64,000 nucleotides of DNA from Myxococcales bacterium (GCA_947483555.1 CANKMW010000003.1:62001-126000); one strand, 5' to 3'. Shown: positions 13,081-21,594, counted from the stretch's first letter. The notes: generated by a model from the sequence alone, not told the origin. A program made the numbers and translations.

Positions 13081-13403
13081 GCGGCATTCCGGCTTCGATC
13101 CGATGAACCCGGCGGCGAACCTCCGCGTTGTCCGGGGCGTGCTGGCGCTTCCGCCCGGGCACGGCACCGACCCATGGGGTGTCCCCCGGCGCAGTTACCC
13201 ATATGACACGCGCGTCATATGGGTAACGCCGCGGGCGGGTACCCCCATACCGCGACGCCTCCCTGCGCCGGCCGCTATCGCGGCCCCTCACGACCGGATC
13301 GCCGACGTGCGGGCGCTTTACCGAGCGCCCATCCGGCGCTGCGAAACCCGCCTCGCAGGCGATCTGATGTGCGGCCTCAGCCTCCGCGGGCTCCGGCGCG
13401 TAG
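13081..13403. other. Intergenic region upstream of mfd
   Basis: About 320 bp without a convincing gene. It holds a perfect 14-bp inverted repeat and a smaller GGGG-TGT-CCCC hairpin at 13176-13186, and probably the mfd promoter. I could not identify -10/-35 boxes. Reading frames here are Arg/Pro-rich and low in information. Confidence 0.5.
13194..13227. promoter_or_regulatory. Perfect 14-bp inverted repeat, candidate operator or cruciform
   Basis: GTTACCCATATGAC (13194-13207) is repeated in exact reverse complement at 13214-13227, separated by ACGCGC. It is unusually AT-rich for this DNA and lies ~115 bp upstream of the proposed mfd start. Symmetry of this length suggests a dimeric regulator site; a hairpin is the alternative. 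Confidence 0.55.
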
Positions 13404-13862
13404 CACGGCGCATCCGCCGCCGGCTTGCAGCCCGGCGTCAGCCTCCGCGCCAGCTCCTGGCACTGGATCCGCAACTCGAACGGCGGCTCGATCACGCGCT
13501 ACACCGGCGTCGGCGCGGCGGGCGACCGCCCGCGGGCCGCCATGTACGACGAGGACAACAAGGCCGACCCCGCGATCTTCAACACGGTCGGCTGGTGGTC
13601 GATCCAGGCCTCGACCAACCGCTACGCGGTCGAGCAGGCCTCGCCGTGGGGCTACGGCACCAGCGATGTACCGTGCTACGGCGACCACGACGGCGACGGG
13701 CTGATCGACTTCACCGTGTTCCGCCCCAGTGACAACACCTTCTACAGCCTCGGCATCGATGGCAACCGCAACCCGCCGCCGCGCATGCGCACGACCATGC
13801 CGGCGGGGACGTGGCAGCCGGTGGCCGGGACCTGGAACTGGCGGCCGCCGATCCAGCTGTGA
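13404..13862 (+). pseudogene. FG-GAP/VCBS-type repeat protein, C-terminal fragment
   Basis: The frame opens after TAG at 13401 and has no ATG near its start; TTG at 13425 is the first weak candidate. The translation 'WWSIQASTNRYAVEQASPWG' and 'CYGDHDGDGLIDFTVFRPSD' is typical of FG-GAP/VCBS beta-propeller blades with the Ca-binding DxDxDG loop. A signal peptide and the rest of the propeller are missing, so this reads as the 3' remnant of a secreted protein gene. A short functional protein from TTG cannot be excluded. It converges with the toxin gene downstream. Confidence 0.6.
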
Positions 13863-13890
13863 GCTGGCCCTGGCCGGCTGCGGCGTGGGG

Positions 13891-14280
13891 TCACCGCGCG
13901 GGCCTGATCGGGGTCTTGTCGAAGTCGTTGCCCTTGTAGAGCAGCGGCTCGCCGCGGGCGAGGGACAGCGCGTACGAGAAGCAGTCGCCGTAGTTGAGGC
14001 CGGCGGGATGCCGCCCCTTGCCGTAGGTGCGGTACGCATCGCGCGCGAGCTCGGCTTGTTCCTGGTCGAACGCGACGATCTCGATCTGCGCCTTGTGAAC
14101 CAGCAGGTCGAGCTCGCGACCACCGACCTCACCGAAGCGAGCCTCGATCACGATCGACGCCTCGACCAACGTCGCCGCGGACACCAGCCTCACCGGATCG
14201 CGTTCGATCGCCGCCTCCATCGTGGGAGCATCGGGCTCGTTGGTCAGGATCGCGACCAGGGCTGACGTGTCGATGACCAT
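13891..14280 (-). CDS. vapC: VapC-like PIN-domain ribonuclease toxin
   Basis: 129 residues, the usual length for a VapC toxin. The acidic active-site residues are in place: Asp in '[12 protein letters not shown]', Glu in 'AATLVEASIVIEAR', Asp in 'LNYGDCFSYALS', and a last acidic residue in 'GNDFDKTP'. PIN-domain toxins of this family cut tRNA or rRNA and are held inactive by VapB. The ATG shares one nucleotide with the stop of the upstream antitoxin (TGATG), indicating coupled translation. Confidence 0.9.
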   Translation of the reverse strand: MVIDTSALVAILTNEPDAPTMEAAIERDPVRLVSAATLVEASIVIEARFGEVGGRELDLLVHKAQIEIVAFDQEQAELARDAYRTYGKGRHPAGLNYGDCFSYALSLARGEPLLYKGNDFDKTPIRPAR

Positions 14281-14534
14281 CAGCGCGGCAGCCCGTGGTC
14301 GTCGTACCCGATGATCTCGTCGGGCGTCCGCGGGTCCACCACCGGAAGCGCCGCGCAGCGCTCTCGAATCCTCGCCAGCTCTCGCCGCAGGGTGGGCCCG
14401 CGGTGGCGCGCCTCTTCGCGAAGGAGGCGTTCTCGCAAGGCGTTCAAGACCGCGTCGGTGAGTGACTCGCCGGTCCTGGTCGCGAGCTCGCGAGCCAGGC
14501 GATCGGCGTCGGGATGCTTGATGTTGAGCGCCAT
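14280..14534 (-). CDS. vapB: VapB-like antitoxin (Rv0623/PSK-type transcription factor family)
   Basis: 84 residues. '[18 protein letters not shown]' and '[19 protein letters not shown]' fit the Rv0623-type (PSK_trans_fac) ribbon-helix-helix antitoxins: an N-terminal DNA-binding strand-helix followed by a helical arm that wraps the PIN toxin. A start at 14582 would extend through the operator-like palindromes, so ATG at 14534 is used; AGGGAAG lies about 5 nt upstream. It probably represses its own operon through the site just upstream. Confidence 0.85.
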   Translation of the reverse strand: MALNIKHPDADRLARELATRTGESLTDAVLNALRERLLREEARHRGPTLRRELARIRERCAALPVVDPRTPDEIIGYDDHGLPR

Positions 14535-14540
14535 GGGTTC

Positions 14541-14570
14541 TTCCCTGGAAGAAATATATCTTCCTTGGAA
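14541..14570 (-). promoter_or_regulatory. Operator/promoter of the vapBC pair
   Basis: Two palindromic boxes, TTCCCTGGAA (14541-14550) and TTCCTTGGAA (14561-14570), are spaced 20 bp centre to centre. The AT-rich spacer contains a TATAT segment suited to a -10 element on the minus strand. Between them GGAAGA and TCTTCC form a further inverted repeat. Two boxes two helical turns apart fit cooperative binding of VapBC. Confidence 0.7.
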
Positions 14571-14601
14571 CATATACCACACGCTGCCGCCGGCCTGACG
14601 A

Positions 14602-15402
14602 TCAGATCTCGTCGGCCCAGACCCGAAACGTCTCGAGGGTGTTGGGGCCGAAGGTGGTGGTGATCGCCACGTCGGCGGCGTCGCGTCCGCGCGCCATCAG
14701 CACCCGTCCGATGCGCGGGATGTTGTTGCGAGCATCGAACGTGTGCCACTGGCCGCCGAGGTAGGCCTCGAACCAGCCGGCGAAATCCATGAAGCCATCG
14801 ACCGGCACGCCGATGTCGCCGAGGTAGCCGGTGCAGTAGCGGGCCGGGATGTTCATGCAGCGACACAAGGCGATGGCCAGGTGGGCGAAGTCGCGACAGA
14901 CCCCGGCTCGGTCCTGGAAGACCTCCCACGCGGTCTTGCTCGGACTCGCCGCGGCGTGGCTGAACGTGATGTGCTGATGGACAAAATCGCAGATCGCCTG
15001 GACCCGCGCCCAGCCGGTCGGCCCCGACGAGAACTGTCGCCACGCCAGCTCCGACAGCCGGTCGACCTCGCAGTAGCGGCTGCCGAGCAGGAACACCAGC
15101 GTCTCCTCGGGCAGCGACTGCACGGTGTGCTGCTCCGCGCCGGGGACCACCGGGTCGAGCTGGCCACTGTCGCGGATCACCGCGTCGGCGGTGATGCGCA
15201 GCTGCCCGGCGGGGGCGACGATCCGGTTGCACCAGTTGCCGAAGCCGTCACGGTAGGCGACGAACGGGACCGACGGGCTGGTCAGCATGTGGTCGGCGCG
15301 GACCAGGTCGGCGGCGCGCGTGTAGTGCACGTTGACCACCAGGATCATCGGCGTCGGTTGCGGAAAGCTGTAGCTCAGCTCGTAGCCGACCCGGATCTGC
15401 AT
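14602..15402 (-). CDS. Transglutaminase-like cysteine protease-fold protein
   Basis: 266 residues. An N-terminal beta domain typical of bacterial transglutaminase-like proteins ('[17 protein letters not shown]') precedes the catalytic core. The core has '[18 protein letters not shown]' with the nucleophile Cys, '[11 protein letters not shown]' with His and Asp, and '[12 protein letters not shown]' between them. All three residues of the Cys-His-Asp triad are present. The family includes peptidases and amide-forming enzymes; the substrate here is unknown. The methyltransferase gene ends 23 bp upstream on the same strand. Confidence 0.85.
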   Translation of the reverse strand: MQIRVGYELSYSFPQPTPMILVVNVHYTRAADLVRADHMLTSPSVPFVAYRDGFGNWCNRIVAPAGQLRITADAVIRDSGQLDPVVPGAEQHTVQSLPEETLVFLLGSRYCEVDRLSELAWRQFSSGPTGWARVQAICDFVHQHITFSHAAASPSKTAWEVFQDRAGVCRDFAHLAIALCRCMNIPARYCTGYLGDIGVPVDGFMDFAGWFEAYLGGQWHTFDARNNIPRIGRVLMARGRDAADVAITTTFGPNTLETFRVWADEI

Positions 15403-15425
15403 GCTGATGCGGTACCACGCCGCGG

Positions 15426-16142
15426 TCAGCGGCGGCGGGCGACGACGACCAGGAAGCCGCCCAGGTCGCGGGCGATCGGCTGATCGGCGAGCAGATCCTC
15501 GGCCTTGCGGACCAGGTGGCCGACCACCGGCAGGTCGTGGACCATCGACACCGGCGTGACGATCCGGATCCCGCGCGTGGTGACCCACTCGAGCTCGGGC
15601 GGTAGATAGCCGGCGATGGCCTGCTTGGTGTCGTAGCGGGTGTAGACCGCCTCGTCGCTGGTCTGCGCCGAGACCGCGGTCGGCGGCTTGAGCCACTTGA
15701 CCAGGCGGCGCAACGAGCGCGTGTTGTAGAACTCGGCCAGCACCCAGCCGCCGGGTCGGACGACGCGCGCCATCTCGCGCAGCGCGCCCTCGATGTCGGC
15801 GACGTGAGCCAGGACCTTGAACGAGTAGGCGACGTCGACCGCGGCGTCGCGCACCGGCAGCCTGGTCGCCGAGCCTTGTGACACCGCCAGGCCCCGCGCG
15901 GTCGCCTTGGCCAGCATCCCGGCTGACAGATCGACGCCGGCCGCCGAGCGCGCGAACGCGTTGACGCGCTCGAGGATGAGCCCGGTGCCGCAGCCGACCT
16001 CGAGCACGTCCTTGTCGGTGCCGTAGCGCGCCACCAGGTCGACCTCGAGGTCGTCGAGCATGCGGTGGTAGCCCTGGCCGCGCTCGCGCTCGTACCAGCC
16101 AGCGAACTCGTCGTAGTAGCTCCGATTGTCGAGCGTGGACAT
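15426..16142 (-). CDS. Class I SAM-dependent methyltransferase
   Basis: 238 residues. The Rossmann motif I 'VLEVGCGTGLILERV' and the acidic end of strand 2 in 'AAGVDLSAGML' mark the SAM site. 'LPVRDAAVDVAYSFKVLAHV' is the UbiE/BioC-like motif III region and 'MARVVRPGGWVLAEFY' the following strand. It resembles small-molecule methyltransferases; the acceptor is unknown. ATG at 16142 is preferred because GAGG stands ~5 nt upstream. It is divergent from the oxidoreductase gene, with only 29 bp between starts, so promoters must overlap coding DNA or be very compact. Confidence 0.85.
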   Translation of the reverse strand: MSTLDNRSYYDEFAGWYERERGQGYHRMLDDLEVDLVARYGTDKDVLEVGCGTGLILERVNAFARSAAGVDLSAGMLAKATARGLAVSQGSATRLPVRDAAVDVAYSFKVLAHVADIEGALREMARVVRPGGWVLAEFYNTRSLRRLVKWLKPPTAVSAQTSDEAVYTRYDTKQAIAGYLPPELEWVTTRGIRIVTPVSMVHDLPVVGHLVRKAEDLLADQPIARDLGGFLVVVARRR

Positions 16143-16171
16143 CGTGGCCTCGTCTATCACAAGATCGGGGG

Positions 16172-17170
16172 ATGCGACGACGATATCGATTCCTCCACGT
16201 CGGCCTCGGGCCGCTCGGACGTCGGATCGCGGCCGACGTCGTCCGCCGCCGGCTCGGTGACGTCATCGCGGCGGTGGATCCGGCGCACGCCGGCCGGCCG
16301 CTGGCCGAGCTGGTGCCGGGCGCCGACGCCGACGCGGTGGTCGCCGCCGCGCTCGACGACGTCACGGCGCCCATCGACGTCGCCGTGGTCGCGACGGTCT
16401 CGGACCTGGCGCTGTGCGCGCCGACCTTGCGCGCGCTGCTCGAGCGCACGATCTCGGTGGTGTCGACGTGCGAGGAGCTGGCGTGGCCCTGGGATCGGCA
16501 CACCGCGCTGGCCGGCGAGCTGAGCCAGCTGGCGCTCGGCCGTGGCGTCCACCTGCTCGGCACCGGCGTCAATCCCGGCTTCGTGATGGACGCGCTGCCG
16601 GTCGCGATCACGACCGCCTGCGCCGAGGTCCGCCGCGTCGAGGTCCACCGCATCCAGGACGCGGCGCTGCGCCGGCTGCCGTTCCAGGCCAAGATCGGCG
16701 CCGCGCTGTCGGTGGCCGAGTTCGAGCGCCGCGTCGCCGCCGGCATCGTGCGCCACGTCGGGCTGCGCGAGTCGGCCACCATGATCGCCGCCGCCCTCGG
16801 CCTGGGCTTCGAGCGCTACCAGGAGTCGATCGCGCCGATCATCGCCGATACGCCGCTGGTGTGTGACCTGGGCGCCATCGCCGCCGGCGACGTCCGTGGG
16901 GTGCACCAGGAGGGCCGGGTGTTCGCCGCCGGGCGCGAGGTCATCACGCTGATCTTCCGCGCCGCGATCGGCGAGCCCGATCCCCGCGACCGCGTGATCA
17001 TCGACGGCGATCCGGCGCTCGATCTGACCATCGCCGGCGGCGTCCACGGCGACGTCGCCACCTCGGCGGTGACCCTCAACGCCATCGTCGGCCTGCTCGA
17101 TCTCGACGCCGCCGGCGGGCTGCACGCGATGTCGACCATCCCGCTCCGCGGCTGCGCGCCGCCGCGCTGA
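16172..17170 (+). CDS. DapB/diaminopentanoate-dehydrogenase-like NAD(P)-dependent oxidoreductase
   Basis: 332 residues. An N-terminal Rossmann fold starts with 'LHVGLGPLGRRIAADVV', and 'VVSTCEELAWPW' with 'LGTGVNPGFVMDALP' resemble the family related to dihydrodipicolinate reductase and 2,4-diaminopentanoate dehydrogenase. The C-terminal part is a mixed alpha/beta catalytic domain. The substrate cannot be read from the sequence; an amino-acid-derived imine or ketone is likely by family. GGGGG stands just before ATG. Its 3' end nearly touches the convergent hypothetical gene. Confidence 0.8.
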   Translation: MRRRYRFLHVGLGPLGRRIAADVVRRRLGDVIAAVDPAHAGRPLAELVPGADADAVVAAALDDVTAPIDVAVVATVSDLALCAPTLRALLERTISVVSTCEELAWPWDRHTALAGELSQLALGRGVHLLGTGVNPGFVMDALPVAITTACAEVRRVEVHRIQDAALRRLPFQAKIGAALSVAEFERRVAAGIVRHVGLRESATMIAAALGLGFERYQESIAPIIADTPLVCDLGAIAAGDVRGVHQEGRVFAAGREVITLIFRAAIGEPDPRDRVIIDGDPALDLTIAGGVHGDVATSAVTLNAIVGLLDLDAAGGLHAMSTIPLRGCAPPR

Positions 17171-17179
17171 TGGCGCCGA

Positions 17180-17584
17180 TCACGTCCGCCGGCGCAGCGA
17201 CGTCAGCGGCACGTCGGGCGTCCGGGCCGGCCGCGGCGAGGTCGGCGCCGGCGCCGCCAGCGCGTCGACCTCGTGGGTCGCCGCCGCCAGCGCGGTCGCG
17301 GCCGCCGCGCCGGGCGCCGCCAGCGCGCCGGCCAGCGTGCTGGCGGCCTGCGCGACCAGGCCCCAGCCTTCGAGCGGCGCGGCGCCGTCGGCGTAGCGGT
17401 CGAGCACCGCGCCCAGCGCGCGGGCCAGGGTCGCGGTCGGCGGCCGGGCGCCGGTGGCGAGCGCGCGCGCGTCGTCGGCCAGCGCGCGCAGCCGATCGAT
17501 CGGCAGCGCGGGCAGGGCGGCGACCAGCGCGACCAGCTCGTCCTCCAGCGCACCGGCGCGGGTGATCACGCGCGACGGTAGCAC
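17180..17584 (-). CDS. Hypothetical Ala-rich helical protein
   Basis: 134 residues from GTG at 17584, or 129 from GTG at 17569. It is Ala/Leu-rich and probably all helical, with a Pro/Thr/Arg tail. No motif is recognisable. It follows the J-domain gene by 6 bp and its codon usage fits the region, so it is probably real. The opposite strand is an Arg-rich shadow. Function is unknown. Confidence 0.5.
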   Translation of the reverse strand: MLPSRVITRAGALEDELVALVAALPALPIDRLRALADDARALATGARPPTATLARALGAVLDRYADGAAPLEGWGLVAQAASTLAGALAAPGAAAATALAAATHEVDALAAPAPTSPRPARTPDVPLTSLRRRT

Positions 17585-17590
17585 GCGGGA

Positions 17591-18391
17591 TCAGCCGAGC
17601 AGCGTCTCGGCCGCGGCGGTCACCTCGGCGAACCGGGCCTCGAGCTCGCGGCGCCGCGGTTCGGGCACGCCGGGCTGCAGATCGGGATGAAACGCGCGCG
17701 CCATGCGGCGGTAGGCGCGCTTGACGGTGTCGCGATCCGTCGCCTCGCTCAGCCCGAGGATGCGCAGCGCCCCGGCCAGCCGCGAGTCCACCGCTGGTGC
17801 GCGGTGCGGGGCCGAATCACCGGCCGCGACGCCGGCCACCGCCAGCGCGCCGACCTGGCGCAAGAAGTGGATGAAGCAAAGCAGGCGAAAGCGTGGCGTG
17901 CGCGCCAGCGGCCAGATCTGGTCGAGCCGGCGCGGCTGCGCCATCGCCGCCAGCACGCGGCGGTCGGCTTCGTCGAGGTTGGCGCTGTCGGGCGCGTGCT
18001 CGGGACGAACCGAGAGTCGTGCCCCGGCCAGCTCGGCGGTCAGGGCGTCGGCGCGGGTCTGATCGAGCTGGGCCTCGAGGTGCTGGCGCGCCCACACCAC
18101 GAGCGGCAAGCCGCGGGCACCCGGTGGATGGGTCTGGGCGCCGCCGTCGAACGACGCGGTCGCGCCGGTGGCGGCGGCGAACCGGGCCAGCCGCGCGATG
18201 GCGACCCGACCCTGGATATCGGTCTCGGTCGTGACCAGCGCGCCGCGGCGAAGGACCAGGATCTCGGGTCGCTGCCACGGCGCGTGGATGGTCAACACGC
18301 CGGTCGCGCTGGTGCGACCCAGCCGGTACACCAGGCGGACGAAATCGCCCTGGCCGAGTGCCTGCCGAACTGTCGGGTCCCCCGGAGTCAC
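17591..18391 (-). CDS. DUF4388-like/J-domain fusion protein
   Basis: 266 residues from GTG. The N-terminal ~90 residues ('[16 protein letters not shown]', '[12 protein letters not shown]') resemble the DUF4388/PatA-like domain common in myxobacterial signalling proteins. The C-terminal ~65 residues form a DnaJ domain, '[20 protein letters not shown]' followed by the HPD motif in '[11 protein letters not shown]', which should stimulate an Hsp70 ATPase. No Zn-finger or substrate domain of true DnaJ is present, so it is a specialised co-chaperone rather than DnaJ itself. The start codon has no good ribosome site. Confidence 0.75.
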   Translation of the reverse strand: MTPGDPTVRQALGQGDFVRLVYRLGRTSATGVLTIHAPWQRPEILVLRRGALVTTETDIQGRVAIARLARFAAATGATASFDGGAQTHPPGARGLPLVVWARQHLEAQLDQTRADALTAELAGARLSVRPEHAPDSANLDEADRRVLAAMAQPRRLDQIWPLARTPRFRLLCFIHFLRQVGALAVAGVAAGDSAPHRAPAVDSRLAGALRILGLSEATDRDTVKRAYRRMARAFHPDLQPGVPEPRRRELEARFAEVTAAAETLLG

Positions 18392-18451
18392 CCTCTAGAT
18401 GTAGGGGCGTCTCGGCTCGGGGGGCAACTATTGATCTCGACCGTCGACGAG

Positions 18452-19198
18452 TCAGCCCGCGGCCCGGCGCGGATCGTCCTCGGCGGTGCTGTCGTCGTCG
18501 GCGAGGTCGTCGGCGCGGGCGCGACCCAGGGCGTCGGCGCTGCGCTGCTTGAGAAACTCGAGGAAGGCGAGCGCACTCGGCAGGTCGATCGCCGGGATGG
18601 TGTCGATCAGCTCGCGGGCCTGGCGACGCAGCGGCTCGCCGGGCGCCTCGGCGCCGTGGAGCACCGGCTTGCCCGGCACCACCGGCAGCTCGGCCGGCGG
18701 CGAGACGTCGCCCCATGGCGCCGGCACGGTCGACCCGATCTCGTGGGCCAGCAGCCAGTTGTGGATGTGCCAGTGCAGCAGATCGGCGCGGTAGCTGAAC
18801 CAGCGTTCGCGTTCGGCCGGATAGCCGACCAGCACGTCCTTGAAGCGCCGGAACGCACCCTTGCCGTCGATCGACATGATCAGGCGATCGCGCAGCGTCT
18901 CCTCGCCGACCGAGCCGACGAACTTCTCCATCCAGCGGTACTGCTCGCGTGACGACACCGGCTCGACGCGCAGGTAGTCGTTCAGGTTCGCCGTGATCTG
19001 CTGGCGGCGCGCTGCGGCCTCGACGTCGCCGGCCGCGACCGTGACGACCTTGCCGGTGGTCAGATCGAGGAAGCTCTCGGTGTCGTTGGCGTTGCGCTCG
19101 ACGGCGATCTCGAGCGCGTCCCAGTCGAGCTCGAGCTGGACGGAGCCGCGCCCCGGGGACGGGCCTGCGGCGGCGGAGTTCGTGGAAGGCCTCTGCAT
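18452..19198 (-). CDS. UPF0158 family protein
   Basis: 248 residues. '[20 protein letters not shown]' and 'YLDLTTG'-like strands, then '[11 protein letters not shown]', '[20 protein letters not shown]' and '[18 protein letters not shown]', match the UPF0158 pattern; no biochemical function is established for it. The C-terminal ~50 residues are acidic. A longer frame to 19648 would run antisense through rpoZ, so ATG at 19198 was chosen. It is divergent from rpoZ across a 148-bp promoter region. Confidence 0.8.
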   Translation of the reverse strand: MQRPSTNSAAAGPSPGRGSVQLELDWDALEIAVERNANDTESFLDLTTGKVVTVAAGDVEAAARRQQITANLNDYLRVEPVSSREQYRWMEKFVGSVGEETLRDRLIMSIDGKGAFRRFKDVLVGYPAERERWFSYRADLLHWHIHNWLLAHEIGSTVPAPWGDVSPPAELPVVPGKPVLHGAEAPGEPLRRQARELIDTIPAIDLPSALAFLEFLKQRSADALGRARADDLADDDSTAEDDPRRAAG

Positions 19199-19277
19199 GG
19201 GGGTGCCGGCGGCGGGAGAGCGACCGAACCTGGTGAAATACCAGCGTAGTCGGTGCCGCACCGCGGGGCAAGGCAGC

Positions 19278-19305
19278 TTGACACGCGAAGCCTGCGGGGT
19301 AGTAT
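19278..19305 (+). promoter_or_regulatory. Sigma-70-type promoter of rpoZ
   Basis: TTGACA at 19278-19283 is a perfect -35 box. TAGTAT at 19300-19305 is a fair -10 (4 of 6) with a 16-bp spacer. The rpoZ ATG follows 41 bp later, and AGAGG stands 6 nt before it. This is one of the clearest consensus promoters in the window. Confidence 0.7.
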
Positions 19306-19346
19306 CTGCGCCCTTGCAGGCCGACGGCTCGTCGGCAGAGGTGTTC

Positions 19347-19589
19347 ATGGCTCGCGTTACCGTCGAAGATTGCCTCGAGAAGGTCCCCAACCGTTTCGCG
19401 CTGGTGGTGCTCGCCGCCGAGCGCGCGCGCCAGATCGCCCGCGGCGCCACGCCGCTGGTCGACTGCGACAACAAGCCAGCGGTCACCGCCCTGCGCGAGA
19501 TCGCGGCTGGCATCGTCGAGTTCCGAGAAGACGTGAAGGAAACCGTCACCGAGTACATCGGTGAGCGGCGCAAGGCCGGCTTCATGTGA
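19347..19589 (+). CDS. rpoZ: DNA-directed RNA polymerase subunit omega
   Basis: 80 residues. '[20 protein letters not shown]' and '[16 protein letters not shown]' are the conserved omega N-terminal region that clamps the beta-prime C terminus. '[16 protein letters not shown]' completes the core. It helps assemble core polymerase and, in many bacteria, contributes to the ppGpp site. Length is normal. A consensus promoter lies upstream and two stem-loops downstream. Confidence 0.95.
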   Translation: MARVTVEDCLEKVPNRFALVVLAAERARQIARGATPLVDCDNKPAVTALREIAAGIVEFREDVKETVTEYIGERRKAGFM

Positions 19590-19595
19590 TCGGGC

Positions 19596-19615
19596 GGGGC
19601 GGCCTTCGCTGCCCC
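19596..19615 (+). terminator. Stem-loop downstream of rpoZ
   Basis: GGGGCGGC-CTTC-GCTGCCCC forms an 8-bp stem with one G-U pair and a 4-nt loop, 6 bp after the rpoZ stop. No U run follows, as is common in high-GC bacteria, so termination activity is inferred from position. Confidence 0.5.
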
Positions 19616-19627
19616 ATCCATCACGTG

Positions 19628-19647
19628 TGACCGCGCCAGCGCGGTCA
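19628..19647. terminator. Second stem-loop between convergent rpoZ and the DUF429 gene
   Basis: TGACCGCG-CCAG-CGCGGTCA is a perfect 8-bp stem with a 4-nt loop. It lies 19 bp beyond the stop of the minus-strand gene and can act in both directions. Reading rightwards it is followed by ATT only. Confidence 0.5.
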
Positions 19648-19666
19648 ATTGTGGCTGCGGTCAAGG

Positions 19667-20545
19667 TCAGCGCGTCGGCCCGGACGGCGGGACCCAGATC
19701 CAGCCATCCTCGGTGAACGGCGACGCCGCCTCGGGCATCGTCCAGCCGTCCCGGGCCCACAGGAACGCCGTGTAGGCGTCGATCACCGCATCGAAGCAGT
19801 GATCGTTTCGGAGCACGTCCTCGCGTGCCATCCGGCTGGCGGGGGCAAACTCGAGATCGTCGAGCGACTCGATGATCGCGGCCCGCGTCTCCCACGGATC
19901 GGCGTCGCGCTTGTAGCCGCGGGCGCGCCGGCGATCGAACAGCGCGGCGATCGTCGCCGCCGGCGAGACCTCGATCAGGTTCTGGTTCAGCTCGAAGCCG
20001 ACGCGCAGCAGGCGGCGCCGCAGGTGCAACGCGCGGTGTGCGACCAGCCCGACTGCGGCGCCCACCGACGACGGCGGCACCAGGCCGCGATCGTAGCAGA
20101 GCACCAGCTCGGTACAGCGGTGGGCGTAGGGCTGGATGCGGAGCCGTGGCCGCGACGACACCCGGCCGGCATAGGTCGGTGCGGCGCCGCCGCCGACGAC
20201 ATTGCTGGCGACGGCCTGATCCTCGGTGAGGGCGCGGCCCTCGGTGCGGAGCCAGACCACGGCGGGGTCGACGCACGCCTCGACGCCGGGGCAGACCGGC
20301 AGGATGCAGCGCCCGCAGGCCGGGCTGGTCAACGGGGCGTCGATGGCCACCACGGCGTCGTCGCCAAGGCCCTCGACGAATCCGAGCAGGGTGTCGTCGA
20401 CCCACGGCTCGCCGCGGTGCCGGGTCGCGACGGTGTGGACGAAGGCGCGGCCACCGTCGCCGACGCGAAGCTGGGCCACGGCGGTGGTCTTGCCACGGGC
20501 GCCACCGAGGTCCACGCCGACGAAGGTCGTGAACCGCCGCGTCAC
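19667..20545 (-). CDS. DUF429 family protein (predicted RNase-H-fold nuclease)
   Basis: 292 residues. 'FVGVDLGGARGKTTAVAQL' is the first acidic strand of a RNase H-like fold and 'VVAIDAPLTSPACGRC' the next. A Cys cluster 'CGRCILPVCPGVEAC' is typical of a DUF429 subgroup. 'LLRVGFELNQNLIEVSPAA' and 'HCFDAVIDAYTAFLWARDGW' complete the family signature. The domain is predicted to be a nuclease but is biochemically uncharacterised. GTG at 20545 is used because GGAGAGG lies ~9 nt upstream and the fold begins at once. Confidence 0.75.
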   Translation of the reverse strand: MTRRFTTFVGVDLGGARGKTTAVAQLRVGDGGRAFVHTVATRHRGEPWVDDTLLGFVEGLGDDAVVAIDAPLTSPACGRCILPVCPGVEACVDPAVVWLRTEGRALTEDQAVASNVVGGGAAPTYAGRVSSRPRLRIQPYAHRCTELVLCYDRGLVPPSSVGAAVGLVAHRALHLRRRLLRVGFELNQNLIEVSPAATIAALFDRRRARGYKRDADPWETRAAIIESLDDLEFAPASRMAREDVLRNDHCFDAVIDAYTAFLWARDGWTMPEAASPFTEDGWIWVPPSGPTR

Positions 20546-20731
20546 GATCGGGGGCCTCTCCCCGGAGGTGTGGCGATCATGGATCTTTTTTAGCACAGCC
20601 CGTTGCCCGGCCTTGCACGGGTTGTGGGTGGGACGGGGGATCGCGCACTTGTGCGGTCCCGGAAGTGACAAACGGCAGGTCTCGGGTGTAAGCAACCTCC
20701 CCGCGCCGCGTTGACGGCCGTGTCCCCGTCC

Positions 20732-21055
20732 ATGGCGGTCGACCGCATCGCTACCTTTCAAACCTTCATCGCCAGGACCCCGGGGGATCCGTTCCCCCGC
20801 TATGGCCTCGCGATGGAGCTGCGCACCCGTGGCGACCTTGCGGGCGCCGTGGTCGCGTTCGACGAGCTCGTCGCGTTGTTTCCCGACTATGTCCCCACCT
20901 ACCTCATGTCCGGCGGCCTGCTCGCCGAGCTCGGCCGGCGCGACGACAGCATCGCGCGCTACCGGCGCGGCGTCGAGGTGGCGGCGAGCCGCGGCGACCA
21001 GCACGCCAAGAACGAGCTCGAGGCCGCGCTCGCCGCGGCGGAAGACGCTGGCTAG
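20732..21055 (+). CDS. Small TPR protein
   Basis: 107 residues, essentially two to three TPR-like helical pairs: 'RYGLAMELRTRGDLAGAVVA', 'YVPTYLMSGGLLAELGRRDD', 'SIARYRRGVEVAASRGDQH'. No signal peptide, so cytoplasmic. An upstream TTG (20711) is possible. A scaffolding role is inferred from the fold only. Confidence 0.75.
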   Translation: MAVDRIATFQTFIARTPGDPFPRYGLAMELRTRGDLAGAVVAFDELVALFPDYVPTYLMSGGLLAELGRRDDSIARYRRGVEVAASRGDQHAKNELEAALAAAEDAG

Positions 21056-21136
21056 CACCGGCCAGCACCAAGTTCCCGGTCGCGATTCTGCGATCGGCGC
21101 GCGGCCAACCGCGCTCATCTAGCCAAGGAAATACGT

Positions 21137-21355
21137 ATGAAGAAGCTCTCGATCCTGGTCGTTGCGTGCGCGCTGGTCATCGGCGTCGCCGCGTGTGGCA
21201 AGAAGAAGGACACCTCGACCCCGGCCACCGGCGACACCGGCGGCGACATGGGTAACACCGGCGGCACCGGCGGCGATGCTTACGGCGGCGACGCCTACGG
21301 CGCGCCGGCCCCGGCGGATCCGTGTGGCGGCGGCGCGGCGAACCCGTGCGGCTGA
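21137..21355 (+). CDS. Small Gly-rich lipoprotein
   Basis: 72 residues. 'MKKLSILVVACALVIGVAAC' is a textbook lipoprotein signal with Cys at the lipobox. The mature part is 'GKKKDTS' followed by a Gly/Asp/Tyr-rich low-complexity stretch and a C-terminal tail with two Cys. AAGGA stands 7 nt before ATG. It is abundant-lipoprotein-like in design, but the function is unknown. Confidence 0.75.
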   Translation: MKKLSILVVACALVIGVAACGKKKDTSTPATGDTGGDMGNTGGTGGDAYGGDAYGAPAPADPCGGGAANPCG

Positions 21356-21402
21356 TCCACGACTGATCCGGCGACTGCTTCGTCAACCGACGTGGCAGTC
21401 GA

Positions 21403-21480
21403 CGCCCGTGCCTGTGCTCGCGTCCGTGTCCGTGTCCGATCTCCGAGATCGAACCTGGACCCAGACACGGGCACGGGCAC
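21403..21480. repeat. Long imperfect inverted repeat upstream of tRNA-Leu
   Basis: A CGCCCGTGCCTGTGC arm (21403-21417) is nearly complementary to the CACGGGCACGGGCAC segment around 21466-21480. An inner pair CCGTGTC/GACACGG (21424-21430/21464-21470) and a central palindrome GATCTC-C-GAGATC (21438-21450) complete a nested hairpin. It lies between the lipoprotein gene and the tRNA; a terminator role is possible. Confidence 0.5.
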
Positions 21481-21511
21481 GTGGTCTATTGTGCAGCTGT
21501 GCAGTGCCCGA

Positions 21512-21594
21512 GCCGGGGTGGAGAAATGGTAGACTCGGGGGTCTCAAAAGCCCCTTCCCTCACGGGAATGTCGGTTCGAGTCCGACCCCCGGCA
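21512..21594 (+). tRNA. tRNA-Leu (anticodon CAA)
   Basis: An 83-nt cloverleaf. The acceptor GCCGGGG (21512-21518) pairs with CCCCGGC, discriminator A at 21594. The anticodon loop CTCAAAA gives CAA, reading UUG. A long variable arm TCCC-TCAC-GGGA is typical of class II tRNA-Leu, and the T arm is GTCGG-TTCGAGT-CCGAC. CCA is not encoded. A broken histidine kinase gene begins directly at its 3' end. Confidence 0.93.

Noticed and set aside
18452..19648. 398-codon version of the UPF0158 gene starting at 19648
   Set aside because: The extension runs antisense through rpoZ; ATG at 19198 begins the conserved part.
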